64,000 nt of DNA from Escarpia spicata (lineage: Eukaryota > Annelida > Polychaeta > Sabellida > Siboglinidae): positions 41,149,183 through 41,213,182 of the forward strand of contig OZ023214.1 in the NCBI GenBank assembly GCA_963995525.1. Reading direction: 5' to 3'. The position numbers and the translations under genes were made by a program. This document shows, piece by piece, positions 1 to 24,833 of the stretch. The stretch's first letter is position 1. Every line of letters begins with the position of its first letter. Below the pieces are notes generated by a model. It saw only the letters and a program-made list of their open reading frames with translations. It did no database searches and was not told where the DNA came from.

Positions 1-2
1 AC

Positions 3-194
3 CTTTAGGTCGTCTGTGCAGCTTTCCGTCACGTAGTCCGTCGTTCCCTTCAACCGCTGCATCGCCTCCCCCACCCGGTCTATGTCGACATCTTCGCTGT
101 CCTCTTCCCCGGGACTTTCGAGGCGCACGGTTGACTCATCTTCCTCCTCTGACGTCAGCACGTCACTATCCACCATCGACATCGACATCATCAT
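3..194 (-). CDS. First coding exon of an ARM-TIR-like paralogue (rest outside window)
   Basis: Read on the minus strand, an ATG at 194-192 opens 64 codons that end exactly at a GT donor (positions 2-1), phase 0. The peptide begins with Met repeats (MMMSMSMVDSD), then an acidic Ser/Glu/Asp-rich stretch, then a helical segment VGEAMQRLKGTTDYVTE. The helical part resembles VRETMRRLKETADLKTE, encoded by the 18750-18875 exon of the ARM-TIR gene in this window. Both exons end at a phase-0 donor directly after that helix. I infer a neighbouring tandem paralogue on the same strand. The start is the first ATG of a short ATG cluster. An inverted CCAAT motif lies about 20 bases upstream. No catalytic part is visible, so the function is inferred from the paralogue alone. 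Confidence 0.6.
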   Translation of the reverse strand, partial: MMMSMSMVDSDVLTSEEEDESTVRLESPGEEDSEDVDIDRVGEAMQRLKGTTDYVTESCTDDLK

Positions 195-959
195 GCTTGC
201 TTTCTATTAACCAATCAATCCCACGGGGAAGTGACAGAAGAGATTGAAATGAACCTGAACATTTTAGTAGTTGTGAGTAGATTTAGATTGACGTGGCATA
301 CACAGAGAATAAATTAGGAACGATTGACAAAGAGAGAATGAAAACAGAAGAGGCTGTAAGAGGAAGAGGACAACCGAACTTTAGATGGTGTCAAGAAAGG
401 TGTGAACCCACTGCACAAAAACCATAACCTGACTATCTCTATATATATATATATATTGTTATTGCTGAACAGTTGCTATGTGATGAGGCCATTAGACTAC
501 TCAGCATTTTTCAAAATATTAGGCCAAACGGACTTTTTTATGGTGACATTGAGTGTCGTCACCGCCGGGGTGCATGTTGTCCCTAACAAAACTGACAGTC
601 CAGCATACTGAACTCAGTACTCTGGAGACAAAAGTAAATGTGTTAACCAGTACATTACCGTGACTCTCACCTAGGTATATTCCTCAACCACATGAAATAT
701 ATTATATATGGCAGACACGTATACAGGTTTGCCCCCTTTCACCAGTAAATCCAATTTCAATTAATTGAATTGTTGACGGGTCATGTTCATTGTCAAAGGG
801 AGGGGTGCAATTAAATGTTTAAAGAGCATCAATGGGTGATTATTTAGGTTTTTGGTGAACCTCAAAGAGGGTGCAAGGGGAAGGATTTTGATGAGCGTTA
901 AAGGGGTGCTTACCCACTCACTTACTTATCCAATTAACGTAGTGACAAGAGGAGTATTG
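195..959. other. Upstream of left-edge gene; no gene seen
   Basis: AT-rich. It probably contains the promoter/5' UTR of the minus-strand exon at 3-194. A short (TA)n lies at 441-456 and a decayed MITE-like copy at about 775-915. Confidence 0.4.
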
Positions 960-1432
960 TTGATTCTACTATTTCGTGTCTGACATTGTGACAGCCAGAC
1001 AGGCTCGACTGAGACTGATATCTCTCTCAATGGCATCTCTTAGGATGATGATAGGTCGACCCCTTCTTCGAGGACCCGAGGGTTTCCAAAGGAGAAGTCA
1101 GTCTGCAATTTTATCGTGGCACATCATATGCCCTGCCAGACGAAGACGTCGAACGTTGCCTCACGGTGGTGGAGATCTGTGGTAGACTGACACACAGCTG
1201 GTTGGTGATGTGGTCGTACCAGGACTCATTGAAGATTTTACCTAGTAATCTTGTGTATGAGCCGTCAAGTGTTTTCTCGAGTGTTTGTGTCAGTGTCCAT
1301 GATTCACAACCACATATGAGGATCGGTTGAACCGTGGTCCTAAAGATGTTTAGTTTCCTGTGTCTGTTTATTATCGATCGCCATACATTGTCCAGTTTAT
1401 GAAATGCTGCACAAGCCTGGGCTTTTCTACAC
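960..1432 (-). mobile_element. LINE C-terminal relic (RTE-like)
   Basis: The minus strand reads HRKLNIFRTTVQPILICGCE, then SWTLTQTLEKTLDGSYTRLL, then GKIFNESWYDHITNQL. This is the stretch after the RT catalytic core of 'craniofacial development protein 2-like' and similar LINEs. Downstream the frame breaks. No RT core remains. Confidence 0.75.
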
Positions 1433-4400
1433 TAAATGTCATGTCAAGTGTAAAGCGCATTGCGCAGTCCTAAAGAGTGGATACTGCGCAATGTACTAAT
1501 CTAAACCTATGCTCTGGGTGGCAGTCTTACACGTCTACTACAGTATCGCTCAATTGTCAATGCTAATCTATAATCAAACAATGTCATTAGGCATATAATA
1601 ACAACTCGTGTTTGCTTGCAATAAGTATGTTGTTCCCCTTTGAATTTGACTGGAGCAAAATTTACGGAAATTACCATCTTACCTTATATATATCTTCCAA
1701 ATGTTTAAAAGGTAACTTCTTACGTCAAATCGCTGCATCGAACAGCTCCGATGTTCCTGCTAACACCTTGAAATCATATATGAATTTGACGTATTTGTTA
1801 TTTATAGGCCTACACCGTAGTCCCAAAACTAAAATTGAAGCTGTCTTGGGCCCATGTGGAATCGCTCGGCTGGCCCTAATAACACAATACCTTTACACAC
1901 GATATTACAATCCACTACGCCACGGTCATGTTGTAACACAAACACTTACTTTGCAAACGTGTAGTCACGACTTGCGTACCGTGTGTCCTACATATATTTC
2001 TTAAATTAGGGCTTAACCTAGTGTTTTGGCATTGCCAGTTTTCTTCGTTCTTTTACACAAATCGCTAAAAGGCCCTCGAAAGTTGCAGTCATATGTGCGG
2101 CAGGTCACACGAGCAGGTCTGAACGAAGTCAACATCGCGGCTCGTGTGTAAACAATTAACGGTGTACACCGGTCTATTTTGTATAGAAATGCAATGAGGC
2201 GCGACCGTCGCTCACCGTCGTCAACGATCAAGGCACCTGCAATAGGCCCATAATTGATCTAGCATAGCATGTTCCTTAGGACCCACTGAGAGGCGCACAG
2301 CTTACTATTTACTTGGTTCGTAGCCAAAGTTGAGCTCCGCGTGATATAAAGAAACTATATTAAGGACCCACACCATTTAAGAGTAAAGTTGAAGAGCGAA
2401 TACAATATTCCTTCCTGACGGGAGTTTCTTAATTTAAAATTAAAAAAAATACGATTATATGGGTGTTTGTTTGTTTGTCTGTTTTCCTGTGAACTCATAA
2501 CCCCGCTTGTTTAGCATGCATGGGGCTGACGATTTGTATGTGATCTAGCGGGCCCATTGGGGTTGTTCTTAGATTTATAATTTTTTTTAAACTCGTCCGG
2601 GAGTGGGAATCTTAAGGGTCACAATTTTAAAATGACACTTATCTCCGTCAGTTTTATATGTATGGGGCTGACATTTTGTGAAATTCGCCGGGGGTGGGGA
2701 TCTTGTGGGAGGATCATACACATATGATTTTTTTTCACTGGGCAACGCCGGCGAGAAATTAGGCTAGTGGTTGAATAAATACAAGGATGTTTATTTCCAC
2801 ATAATCAGTCTGTACATGTGTTTATGACAATAAATACTTTACATTTCTTGTGGAAATGGAAACAGTTGAAGTGTTGTCCCCATTCCAGTTAATACATATA
2901 ATATAGTCATGACAAGTTTTCCTAGGTCCACCGTCAATACACGAGTTCCTAGCCCAATAAGCCAATCCACTAGACTCAACTCGAGCAGGCATCACCGGCA
3001 TTCATTCAACTCGACTCAGTATAAAACCTTCAGTCTTGACTTGGCTCTTGCCTCCAACCGTTCGAGCCGACTGCACCATACTTCTTCGCGATGGTCTGAC
3101 AAGTTCGTGAAGTCCAAAAAACGTTGTGAATTTAGCATTGGTTCAAATCACCCCACCGATACGTGGCATGGGACGTTTTCCGATACAAAATTGGTATTGC
3201 CTTCAATTTACATTAACACAATGTCATGTTTCCCAAGGATCCATTACAGTCATGTTAGCCAAGCGTAAACTCAATATCCAACATTTCAACATTTCTTAGA
3301 CCATGTGTCCTCAAACTTTGTACAACATTTAACAACCAACAATACCAGGTGCTATGCAATACTTACAGCCCACACCAACCAATTTTTTAATTCATATTTT
3401 GCAAATACAATAGACTGGAACACACTAAACGAGACAAACACACACACACATACGCACGCACGCACGCACGCACGCACCGTCGTAAACCATAGCCAATAAT
3501 CGACGTAACCATTCAGATTCAGATTCCCACACTAGGTGGCGCCACTACTGCAACAATTTAGTTGTTATGATGTCACCTTCGCACGCCACGCATATTAAAT
3601 GGTTAGTTTGCAATACATTGCTATGTTGGTTTACGTCGATTCCATAGTCAAGCATGCTCTCGTACAACATACGTGTTCGTTGTTCTTGTATATAAATGTG
3701 TTCACGTAAACTATTATTTACTTTAACCTTTATTTATTATTTACGCTAGCCTGACCTACTGTATATTACTAGGCACCGTACATATAGTCATTAACTGTAT
3801 TTTTAATACATATCCTTCGATCTTTATTGCTACACTTTAATGTAATCTCTTATATAAATAAAGTGACATTTCTCTGTAGCGTTTAGAAATTCGGTCCAAT
3901 GAAATTGTTCCTGATGTTAAGGTTTTGCTATTATTGGGGTGCGGATTAACCTCGTAATTCAAAAGGTGAGTCCTATCCCGTCAGAATGACCGCCTTGTGT
4001 GACACACGACTTAACTGACCATACGGACAAGTGTCCCCCCATCTTCTGGGTAACAAACGTGTCATGTATTTATAAATAATTTCCACTTGGTGGGGGGGTC
4101 ACTCCTCATTATGAGCAGTGACTGTGGCATGTAGCCCCTCACCTTTGATGTCGTAGATTAGCAGTTTGATGCACTGTGTATATATTGTACTGATTGTTTA
4201 TTTGTGTACAGCAACACTTTCTTGTACACAATTCCTTATATACGGGTACAGTGTATTTTATGGGTATGCATTGATGTGCATACTGATTGGCAATAAAATA
4301 TGCCCCTTACCAACCTTTTATATATGAAGCAGAGTCACTCAGGTAACGCCATCTGTTGCACTGATATAGCATTATTACGGTGCGTTTTGAGGATTTCATT

Positions 4401-4769
4401 GACCATCGTTACTATTCAAATGCACATCATTTCAACTCACGGATTCATTATGATAGTAAACGTGGTTCTGTGTGCTTCCTGAGCGGTGATTATTCATTCA
4501 AAAGACGTTGGAAGTGGATTGGCTATGTGCAGCTGAGTGATATCACATCATGCACTATAACCGCAGTGCACTGGACTCTCGAAGGGTAAAGGAAGGGAGG
4601 ACTTCCAAAAACAACCGGCCGCCGAACAGTGGTGCACCCTCGAGAGGCTGGCAAGAAATATACCGGTGTGAATGAACTTCGTTGCTGTCCTAAACGCCAA
4701 TAGGCATAATAGGCAGTAATGTAAGGTGGAAAAGCCCATAACATTGCCAGTGCTTGTAGATGAACAACA
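1433..4769. other. No gene recognised
   Basis: It contains the 2430-2775 dispersed repeat and a CA/CG run at 3441-3478. Open frames here (for example 1612-2004 and 2909-3268) show no domain or conserved motif. Confidence 0.5.
2430..2775 (+). repeat. Dispersed repeat ending in GGGCAACGCCGG
   Basis: It opens with GTTTGTTTGTTTGTCTG and ends CTGGGCAACGCCGGCGAG...CTAGTGG. A similar end, CCCGGGCAACGCCGGGTAAC...CTAGTG, is at 58650-58685. Such ends are typical of short non-autonomous retroposons; the family was not identified. Confidence 0.45.
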
Positions 4770-5215
4770 TAATGTTAAAAGTTTGTAGAAACACAACATG
4801 TGTTCCATGTTTGTAGAAACATAACGTGCGCTCAACGTTTGTAGAAACAAAACATATGTTCAGCCTTTGTAAAGACACCACATAGTTTCATTATTTGTGG
4901 AAACACAACATACTTGCAGTATTGGTAGACACACAACACATTTTCAAATGTTTGTAGTCACTCAAAATGTGTTCAGTGTCTGTAGAAACGTAACATGTGT
5001 TCAATGTTTGTAGTCACTCAACGTCTTTTCAAGGTGTGTAGAAACACAAGTTATCAATGTTCATAGAAACATAACCCATTTAAAATGCGTGTAGTCGCAC
5101 AACACGTGTTCGCTATTTGTAACAACACAATGTTTATAGTGGCACAGCACAGTTTGAAGACCAGTAGATACCACATACGTGTCCATTTGTATGTAGAAAC
5201 ACAACACATTCTTTC
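4770..5215 (+). repeat. Degenerate tandem repeat, about 35-bp unit
   Basis: About 13 imperfect copies of a unit like TTTGTAGAAACACAACATGT plus GTTCAATG follow each other. No protein product is supported. Confidence 0.7.
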
Positions 5216-5829
5216 GTTGGTCATTGCGTTGGTCTGGCATAACTCCCGTCTATCGGCATCTTGTTTGAGTAATCACTTTCAACAACTTATTTCTTGAGTT
5301 CATATCCTGCAACGTACAGAGAAAACAATACACTACTTCCGGTTGCTTAGAAAAACAACGCAATAATCTATTAATTACGCTGTTATTTTCACTGAAATTC
5401 CTATGACAAGGTTGCTGTGTATTATAATTATTTTCGAAAAAAGCAACGTTTAGCCAAATAAAATGCCTTGGTGGTAATACAATGCACGGCTTTAAACAAT
5501 AGCAGATATATTCGTCAAAAATGTGGTAATTCGCATCGATTTAGATGTTGCGACGTCAACGGGGGCATGTTTCTAAGATATTTCCTACAATTGTTTATAT
5601 ATTATTTACACTCTGAGCCTAAGTCTCGGTTGTAAGTCCGATCCACCAAACTGGTGGGGCTGGCAAGTAACCACAACGGTGATCAATCACAGCTAAAGGC
5701 CGTCAACAGCATGATTAGTATATTAGTATTAGATTGGTATAGACGTAATTAATTACATGTAATTTATTAATTAGCAAACCAGCTATTTTGTAAGCATCCA
5801 CAATCAATACCACATACAATATCACACAA

Positions 5830-6714
5830 CATCAGCGAGCACGCCTTCTCGCGGCTGATATTTTCACACAGTAGGTATAGATAATAATAATAACATAACT
5901 TCTATTGCGCCAAAATCCTTGGAAACCAAGCAAGCTCAGGGGCGCATCAAAACAAAAGGATTGGTCAATCTCAAAATCCATAAGTAGTATTCCAGTTGTC
6001 AACAGATGGGTCAAGGCGCTAGGGAGCTACGGTGGATAAACAAGGTTGTAAAGATAAGTTTTTAAATGACGACGGAATTTTTTTTTTTTTTCAACTGATC
6101 TAATACTAAGAGGGAGCATATTCCAAAGAGTTGGTGCAGCAACAGAAAAAAGCCCTAGTTCCAATGTTAGTGTTGACTCTAGGAACAAAAAGTAGGTAAT
6201 AACTAGATGATCGAAACTGGATAGGCTTTCTTACAGGAGTAAGCAATGAATGCAAATAAGATGGTTGCTTACTGGACAGTGCCTGGTATGTAATGGTACA
6301 TATCTTAAATAGTATACGATATCGTACAGGAAGCCAATGCCAATACTTCAAAAGTGGTACAGAGCGAGACAAACGAGGAGATCTTGTAACTACTCTTGCT
6401 AGACAAGTTTGGACACGCTGAAGTTTTGTGATATCCTTGCTAGCGATATTATAAAGGAGGGAATTGCAATAGTCAAGTATGCTGCTAACAAACGCTGTCG
6501 CAATAGTTTTAGCAACAGAAAATGACATATACCGGCGAATATGGCGAAGATCACGAATATGATAAAACAGCAGCGACACGTTTGAGATAACACTCGTATA
6601 CGACAGTCGAAGAAACGTTGACACCCACTGCAATATGGTGGTGCATATAACTTGCCTGGATAACTTGCCTGGATCTTCGGGTTTTAAAGTAAGGCATAAC
6701 TGCCTTGTGTACAC
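5830..6714 (-). mobile_element. L2-like LINE 3' relic
   Basis: The minus-strand frame includes FYHIRDLRHIRRYMSFSVAK, SSILDYCNSLLYNIASKDI, LQRVQTCLARVVTRSPRLS and YWHWLPVRYRILFKICTIT, then a frameshift and RRHLKTYLYNLVYPP with a stop. This is the C-terminal end of a common invertebrate LINE reverse transcriptase. The 3' UTR (5870-6030) matches, in opposite orientation, the 51.7-51.9 kb sequence. Confidence 0.85.
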
Positions 6715-6799
6715 CCGCCTTTATGCATCGTATTTTGGTATTGAGAACGTGGCTTGTCTTGTGATTTTGTGCTTTTATTAAAATTTAAACCTGTCCATG

Positions 6800-7885
6800 T
6801 TCAATTCTTTGTCGAGTTATTTTTTTAAGGAGAGGATGTTTTCAGCGTTCACTGTTTGCTGAGAAAGGTTGTTCCAGTCTAGGAAGATGCGTTGTGAAAA
6901 GGAGTGTTTCCTAATATCAAGTCTGCTTGGTGTCTTATTCAATTTTTTTGTGTGGCTCGTGTGCGGTTTGTTGTGATCATGAAGAAGTCCTCTTGATTGA
7001 TGTTGTCGATGCCATTGGTAATTCTGTAGACTTGGATCAGGTCTCCTCTTCTTCTTCGCTCTGCCAGACTTGGTAAGTTAAGATGTTTCAGCCTGTCTTC
7101 ATAGTTCAAGTTTCTTATTTCTGGGAACAGCTTGGTTGCTTTCCGTTGTGCTCTTTCAAGGGTGTTGATGTCTACGGCGTAGTGCGGGTTCCAGATGGAG
7201 TCTGCATAGTCGAGATGTGGTCTCACTAGCGCTGTATATAACAATTGGAAGCTGCTACTGTCCAGATGTTTAAAGGTGAACTTGATGAGGCCTGTCATCT
7301 GGTTTGCCTTCTTCGCAATGGTGCCAATATGCTATCGGAATTTTAGGGATCTGTCGAACGTTACACCGATATATTTTTCTGTTTCTGATGTGCTGTCGAT
7401 TTCTGACACTTCCCCATCTTTACTTGTCATCGTGTATGTGGTGTTAAGTTTCGGCTTGCCAAAAGTCAGATGTTTGCATTTTGATGGATTGAAATGTAAC
7501 TGCCATTTCTCTGACCACGATGTTAGTTTGTTGATGTCTTCTTGTAATATCTTTTTGTTCATTTCACACCTTACACCTCGATATATTTTTGTATCATCGG
7601 CGAAGATCTTGAGTCCACTGTTTATACCGTCTGGTAGATCGTTGATGAACAGGATAAATAGAATGGGGCCAAGGACACTTCCCTGAGGTATGCCACGTGT
7701 GACCTCTGCCCAATCTGATAGCTTTCCATTTACCACTACCCTTTGTCTTCGTCCCGTTATGAAAGCTGCCACCTCTCCTTGGATGCCATACGCAGTTAGT
7801 TTTTTTGGTAGTCAATGGTGGTAGTCCAATTCTCCATGACTTCTAGGAGTTGGGTGGTGCATGACCTGCCTGGTCTAAATCCCTA
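6800..7885 (-). mobile_element. LINE reverse transcriptase relic (CR1/jockey-like)
   Basis: Minus-strand fragments read FRPGRSCTTQLLEVMENWTT, then VTRGIPQGSVLGPILFILFI and NDLPDGINSGLKIFADDTKI (motif C FADD intact), then LYTALVRPHLDYADSIWNPH and RRRRGDLIQVYRI. One TAG interrupts the frame near 7315, and a frameshift lies near 7800. It is 5' truncated. It is a different family from the 27.6-kb LINE, judged by its sequence. Confidence 0.88.
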
Positions 7886-8749
7886 TGAAAACGACGAATA
7901 ATTATAATTTGGAGAAACACGTGCTTTTACACCACTTGCGTGTTATTCGCGTCTAAGAGGATATATAAACAGTGATATACTCGAAATCTAGCGACAGGAC
8001 GTCGACCAACAGACAGAGAAGGAGCGTGGTCGACATGCATCCTGGGTCCACCAGCAGTGGCAGCACAGAGAGATAGACTTGGTGATAATGTTCCTCGAAG
8101 GACCGACTAGTGTAAAGACATTTCATAAAACAATCAGATTCCATGTTGCAACAGTTTGTTGTGGTGAACATATCGACACATGTGTGGTGTTGCGTGGGGT
8201 TAGAATACGCAGGAACGACAACTTCTAGTTAACACATGTATTCGCCAGCACCCTAAAATAATAACCCGGCTCCAAATAGACGGAAAAGTCAGCACGTTAA
8301 ACGGATAGCCGGAAATGGGAATACACTACAACATGTTACCAAGTTCTATATGTTAGTGTTTGGGGTGTCGTTTTAGACAGTTCCAGTTTTAAGGTCAAAG
8401 CACCGGACGTATCGCAACACTTAATGTGTAGCCTACAAGTTTAATTTATCTCACACGTAGACGCAACACAGTTTCAGCTATAAGTTTAAATCAGTGAACA
8501 ATTGCCCACTAAGAATTTTGTTTGGCCTTCAACCATGAAACAGCCTATGTATCGCCGTCTTACCTAGAACCCTATATCGACCATGGGACAGCAGCCTGAC
8601 ACGTGGAGTGTTCGCATTGGGTCTCCTGTTTTTCGGTGCTGAAAGAGACCGTTGCATCAGTGCAAGTAAAAATAACCGGGGTAGGTAACTTCCAAAATCA
8701 TTAATATTATCAATTTTATGCGGATACACAATGGTCATCAGAGTTTGCA

Positions 8750-9670
8750 CAGGACACACATTAAATTTCAATTTCTTAAATGAAATAAAAACAAGGCATT
8801 AGCTAAATCCGTTTTCCATGTGTACACAAAGTTTAACATTTGAGAACAATAACAAATACAGAAAAATGCATTTGTAGCATAAATTCGATTTTAAACCCGT
8901 CTGTTTAACGATTCCCGCGGAAAATAGACATTTAATTCACAGTTGACAAATACTCGCATCAGGCCGACCCGTTCCATGCATTCAGGGTATGTTTACACGG
9001 ATAGCTTTAGGGTCGAAACGAACGTCAGAATGAGTTATTGTGCGATATCCCGATGTAATACAAACACTAGTTAGCATAGAGGAACAAGCAGTTGCCTTAC
9101 ATTCCACATGAATCCAATTGTATTTAAAACAATGAATGCGAAGTGGACGAACTAGTTCCAGGCAATGCCAAAGGACCTACAAGCCGACGAGGTTTCGCTG
9201 AGCTTTGGCTCGTTTTCAGAATAATTATATGACATCAAAATGACACCAAACCATAGCGTCTCGCGATTGAGCTACCGGGAGACACAGAAATTCATTGACT
9301 GATTTAAGTTCTTGTGATAAATTGTACAACTCCTCCTTCATATATCGATATTCTAGTGACATTATGAGATTATACAACATTACTTTCTGTAGCTAGATAC
9401 AATAATTATATGTTTGCTATGTATGTTTAGTGGTGTAGGTTACCTCCCGTGGGTTGCAATTGATATAATTGTTCTGAAAACGAGCCGAAGCTCCGCGAAA
9501 CCTCGCCGTCTTGTAGGCCCATTGGCATTGCCTGGAACTAGTTCGCCCACTTCGCATTCACTGTTTTGAATAAAACTGGATTCACGTGGAACCGTAGAAT
9601 AACTGCCTGTTCCTGTATGATGACTAGTGTTTGTATTACATCGGAATATTGCACAATAACTCATTCTATT
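8750..9670. mobile_element. Inverted copies of the 39-kb element (foldback arrangement)
   Basis: Left arm 9025-9235 and right arm 9462-9664 are reverse complements, sharing for example GAATGCGAAGTGG and TAATACAAACACTAGT. The outer left part (8770-9000) is the complement of 39170-39440. The spacer (9290-9400) contains the GTACAACTCCTCCTTCAT flank of the tRNA-headed unit. Confidence 0.7.
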
Positions 9671-9677
9671 CTATCAG

Positions 9678-9921
9678 GAAATCGTCAGTGGTCCCCAAAA
9701 AGCCGCTTGGTGACGGGATAGACAACGAAGAAGGAGAAGTTAGCTTAAATCGATCTGCTCCCACCTGTTCCTCCGGCACGACCCGTCTGTTACAAGGCCA
9801 CGAACAGCAGAAGCAATACGTCCAACCGCTGCCGGCCGTTCCTCGTGCAGGCTGTTTAGTAACAGCGGAACAGTCGACTGCGTCCGCCTGTAATAAAAAA
9901 TATGTTGCGGAAGTAATTTAG
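9678..9921 (+). other. GC-rich open segment, possible exon
   Basis: An open frame (KSSVVPKKPLGDGIDNEEGE, then VSLNRSAPTCSSGTTRLLQG) follows a CTATTCTATCAG acceptor-like site. GC content is clearly above the flanks. I recognise no domain, and the minus strand is also partly open. It abuts the 9-kb foldback element. Confidence 0.25.
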
Positions 9922-10900
9922 CACGTGGTTGTTGTTATAGGAAGCTGATTGAATAAAGTTACCACTTCAGAACACATAAAACAATTATGATGACGATTAA
10001 AATATAGTCACTTCCCTTAAGTAGGTCTACGGTTAGTTTACATAAGATGTCATGTTTCAGTAAATTACATTCCCGGATACCATATGCATAAACACTTTAC
10101 TCGATATTAATAACAGTCCCTTGCGGTCTCATAATAATACATAACATTTCTTATAAATTGTTATCCATTTACTGTTTAAAACGTTATGTATATGACCAAG
10201 TCATGTGACCCAAGTTAAAAAGAAATGAAAAGCTCATGTCCGACGTCTGCGTTCAGAACAACATCGATGGACAAGCTTCCACAAATATATGAGACGTCAT
10301 CATTTCCGGACGTCACTACAAGAAGCAATCTTGTAAAGATGCTAACAAAATTAGTGTAACTAAATTTGGGATATGTTAAAACGAACGTAATTATTCTAGT
10401 TCTCCAAATGGTTTAGTATTCGTATATGCTTCGTACAACACTTGTGTCCTATACGCTGTTGTATGCTGTTTGTACACACTGGTGGCTGAAGGGTTGGCGA
10501 CAAATTAGGTGTGCATAGTAGTAGGTGTGCTCGTGCCTAGTGTTGTTCGCTGCCTCCCAAAGTATAAGGCCGTTCACACTACGTCAATCCGCCTCTGCTG
10601 CCTACAGTGATCTCAGGGTGTTGATAGAGTTAAGGTACAATGTGTATATTGTCGGACTGGTTATGTTATGTTATGATATGTTATATTATGTGTGTATGTA
10701 TGTTAAAGCGACCCGAGACCATTTTAATTGATCGGGCGCTATATAAGTACTTTTATTTATTACTAATTTATTTATTTGTTGCCAGCTTGTGTCAAATGGT
10801 CACGCAACTAAAGTACGGTAATAAATACCGAGAGGATCGGCCGGAAAAACACAAATAGAGAACCACACCATCTTGAAACCGGAATGCCAATACATTGCGA

Positions 10901-22164
<11,264 letters not shown>

Positions 22165-22242
22165 CTACGCAACGCTCCAGGCAGCGATACTGACAGACTC
22201 GTATCGTCCTTGAATCTAAACCAGTTGATCAATTATCATTAG

Positions 22243-22432
22243 CATTCTTCTTCGTGACGAGTCTAAAGGTGTTATTACGCGCTACACAAATACAACGGGC
22301 GATAGGTTTTTGGTCGTGTTTGTACTTGCATATAAGAGACCTTGTTTTCGTGCACGATTACACGGCTTTGAACATTACAATGCAAAGTTGTAGCCCTGAG
22401 CAGTAGTACGTAGACCTAAGTGCTTGCGTGTG

Positions 22433-22468
<36 letters not shown>

Positions 22469-24833
22469 TATGTAGTTGCGAATATAGGCAAGTGTTCACC
22501 CAACTTGACCACAGCAAACATAATCCGGGATAGATGCCAATAAATGTCTACTGTAGAAGCATATAAAACTCGTTTAGCAAACTGGATGCAACACAACATT
22601 GTACGTGAGCTGATCCATACCCAGAATAACGGGGGTACTCAGTCCCCCCCCCCAATACTGGTGTCAGGGTGCGCGCTCGCGCACACACACAAAAACACAC
22701 AAACACACACACATTAACCCGCATTTGAGCAATCAAGGTGTACGAATAAACACAATGTATAGCATTATTTTACGTTAAATACGGAGGAGGTACGCAAACA
22801 CGAAACTGTGTTTGACTTGTGTATATTATTTCTTATTCAATTTATTTTTCTGCCTTGCATAGCAACGCATACCATTTTGGCTTTTGAGAACTTAGCACAG
22901 CTCTTCTTGCAGAACGATCCTAATTGGGCCACTTTGACTAAAATAAATACTCCGTTTAACTTTGGACCTGGTCGCCCAGGCACAGAGAGCCAAGTTTAAA
23001 TAATCCTCGTATGGTTGAGTGCTCCGCACCGTTCTGAGGATTGGTCCATTTATTGCAACAATGATTTATCTGTTCCGCTAACTATTCATGTCAGACCAAC
23101 CGTCATGCACTGGTGCGGTTCTTACAAAACTTTCGATCTGGTCATGTAAGACCAAATCTATAACCTGTTTAAGAACTACCTCACAGTAGACCTGTCAGTG
23201 CATGATTGATGACTGTGGAGGCCCCTGGATAGTGATTAACCAGTCATCTTATTTATTTAATTACAACAGTTCTCACTCCGTCTTACTTACTACAACATGG
23301 ACGTCAGAGCACAACACAATGTTTTCACTAATCTGTATCACATAGCAATATTATTACATAATATAGGCTTATGTATGCTGATACAGAAGTGATACACAAC
23401 AGAGACGTCTTATCCTGTATGCATTGGAGAGCTAGATAGGATAGACGTTCCTGTGTCATGGTTGAGCTATGCATATTCTTGATGTTTTAATCTTGAAATA
23501 CGAACTCTCACTAGTGCACTTGGTGACCATCAACACTATAAAGATACGAAGTGCTATTTCGGCCTTTCATTCGGGCGTCCATAGAGAGAGCCCCGTTCTC
23601 GAAACGTATCCCTACCCCGATCACGCTGCACATACTATGTCACGGCTTTTTGTGTGAATGCGATCTGTTCAGCGTAGATCGGATAGGTAAATCCTCGTCT
23701 AGCTTGCTCGATCGGTAAGCACAATCCCTATCCATTTTACGTTCAAATTATGGATGAATCAAAGTAAATAATATAACAGCTTTGTACACACACCTGTTTT
23801 TAGCTGATTAGCCGCCTCATTTTAATTGCTGTTTAATGCATTATTGTAAAGACCTGTCTCATCATAGCCCTATGATACGCGATAGGAGTATGAACCAGAC
23901 AAATACAAGACATCGAAGGCGAAGCCACATAAATGAAGAAACGAAATGAAAGGATGACCATAAATTAATGCTAATTTCCATATGAACAATTTGTACACGT
24001 GTGTTATTCCAATAAACATTTTACATTTCTTGTGGAAACGAACTGAGTTGAAGTGTTTTAGTAGTTGTACTAAAGAGTTTAAGGTGTACACAACTTCTGA
24101 AAATGAATGTATTACTGATTTTTTAATAGATTTATTCAATATAAAAAATTAAACGTATACATACATAAAATATAAACACAGCGTACATGATATAATTTTT
24201 CTTATTTTATTATTATATTTATATTACCAGGTATACTGATGACAGAAGAAAGAGCAAGCACTTATTTCCATTGTGGTCCTTGGACAGACCCGTACAAATA
24301 TATGACACAGAAGTTATGACAAAATAACAAAGACTAAAACAACCATAATAATTAAAATGGTAATAAAAATAAATAAATAGTATAGCTATTATTCAAATTA
24401 TACTAAAAAGGAGAGAGATTACCTCCTGAGTATTAAGTAATTTGAAAATCTACTACTAGATATACATAATACCAGTTATAAATGTAAACACTTTTACCCA
24501 AAAAAAATTCTAGACATTTAAACTGATTCTTGTTCTGAGCACTTGTATGCTATATGGCAATCCATTCCATGGCTGTATACATGAATAGTAAAAAGAAATA
24601 TTACCAAATAATTTAACATATGGCACAAGAAGAAACAAAGCACTAGTTTATTGAAATTTTTCTTTTTTCTTTTTACATGTTCCACAATGTCAAACCTGAT
24701 ACTTTCACTTCGACATGTGTTATAAGCTGAACCCAATCCTTTGGTGAGTGTTATTGGCACAATCACAGGTAAATATTTATTAAGTTGATACATTGCACAT
24801 CATGTACTACCCTACATACATAATTAATATCAG
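22243..24833. other. No gene recognised
   Basis: A (CGTG)n run lies at 22425-22469. The rest is AT-rich with no convincing exon. The 5' exons of the ARM-TIR gene may lie here or further up, but I could not find them. Confidence 0.4.

Noticed and set aside
1612..2004. 130-codon plus-strand frame
   Set aside because: No domain, AT-rich codon use, and no splice or promoter context.
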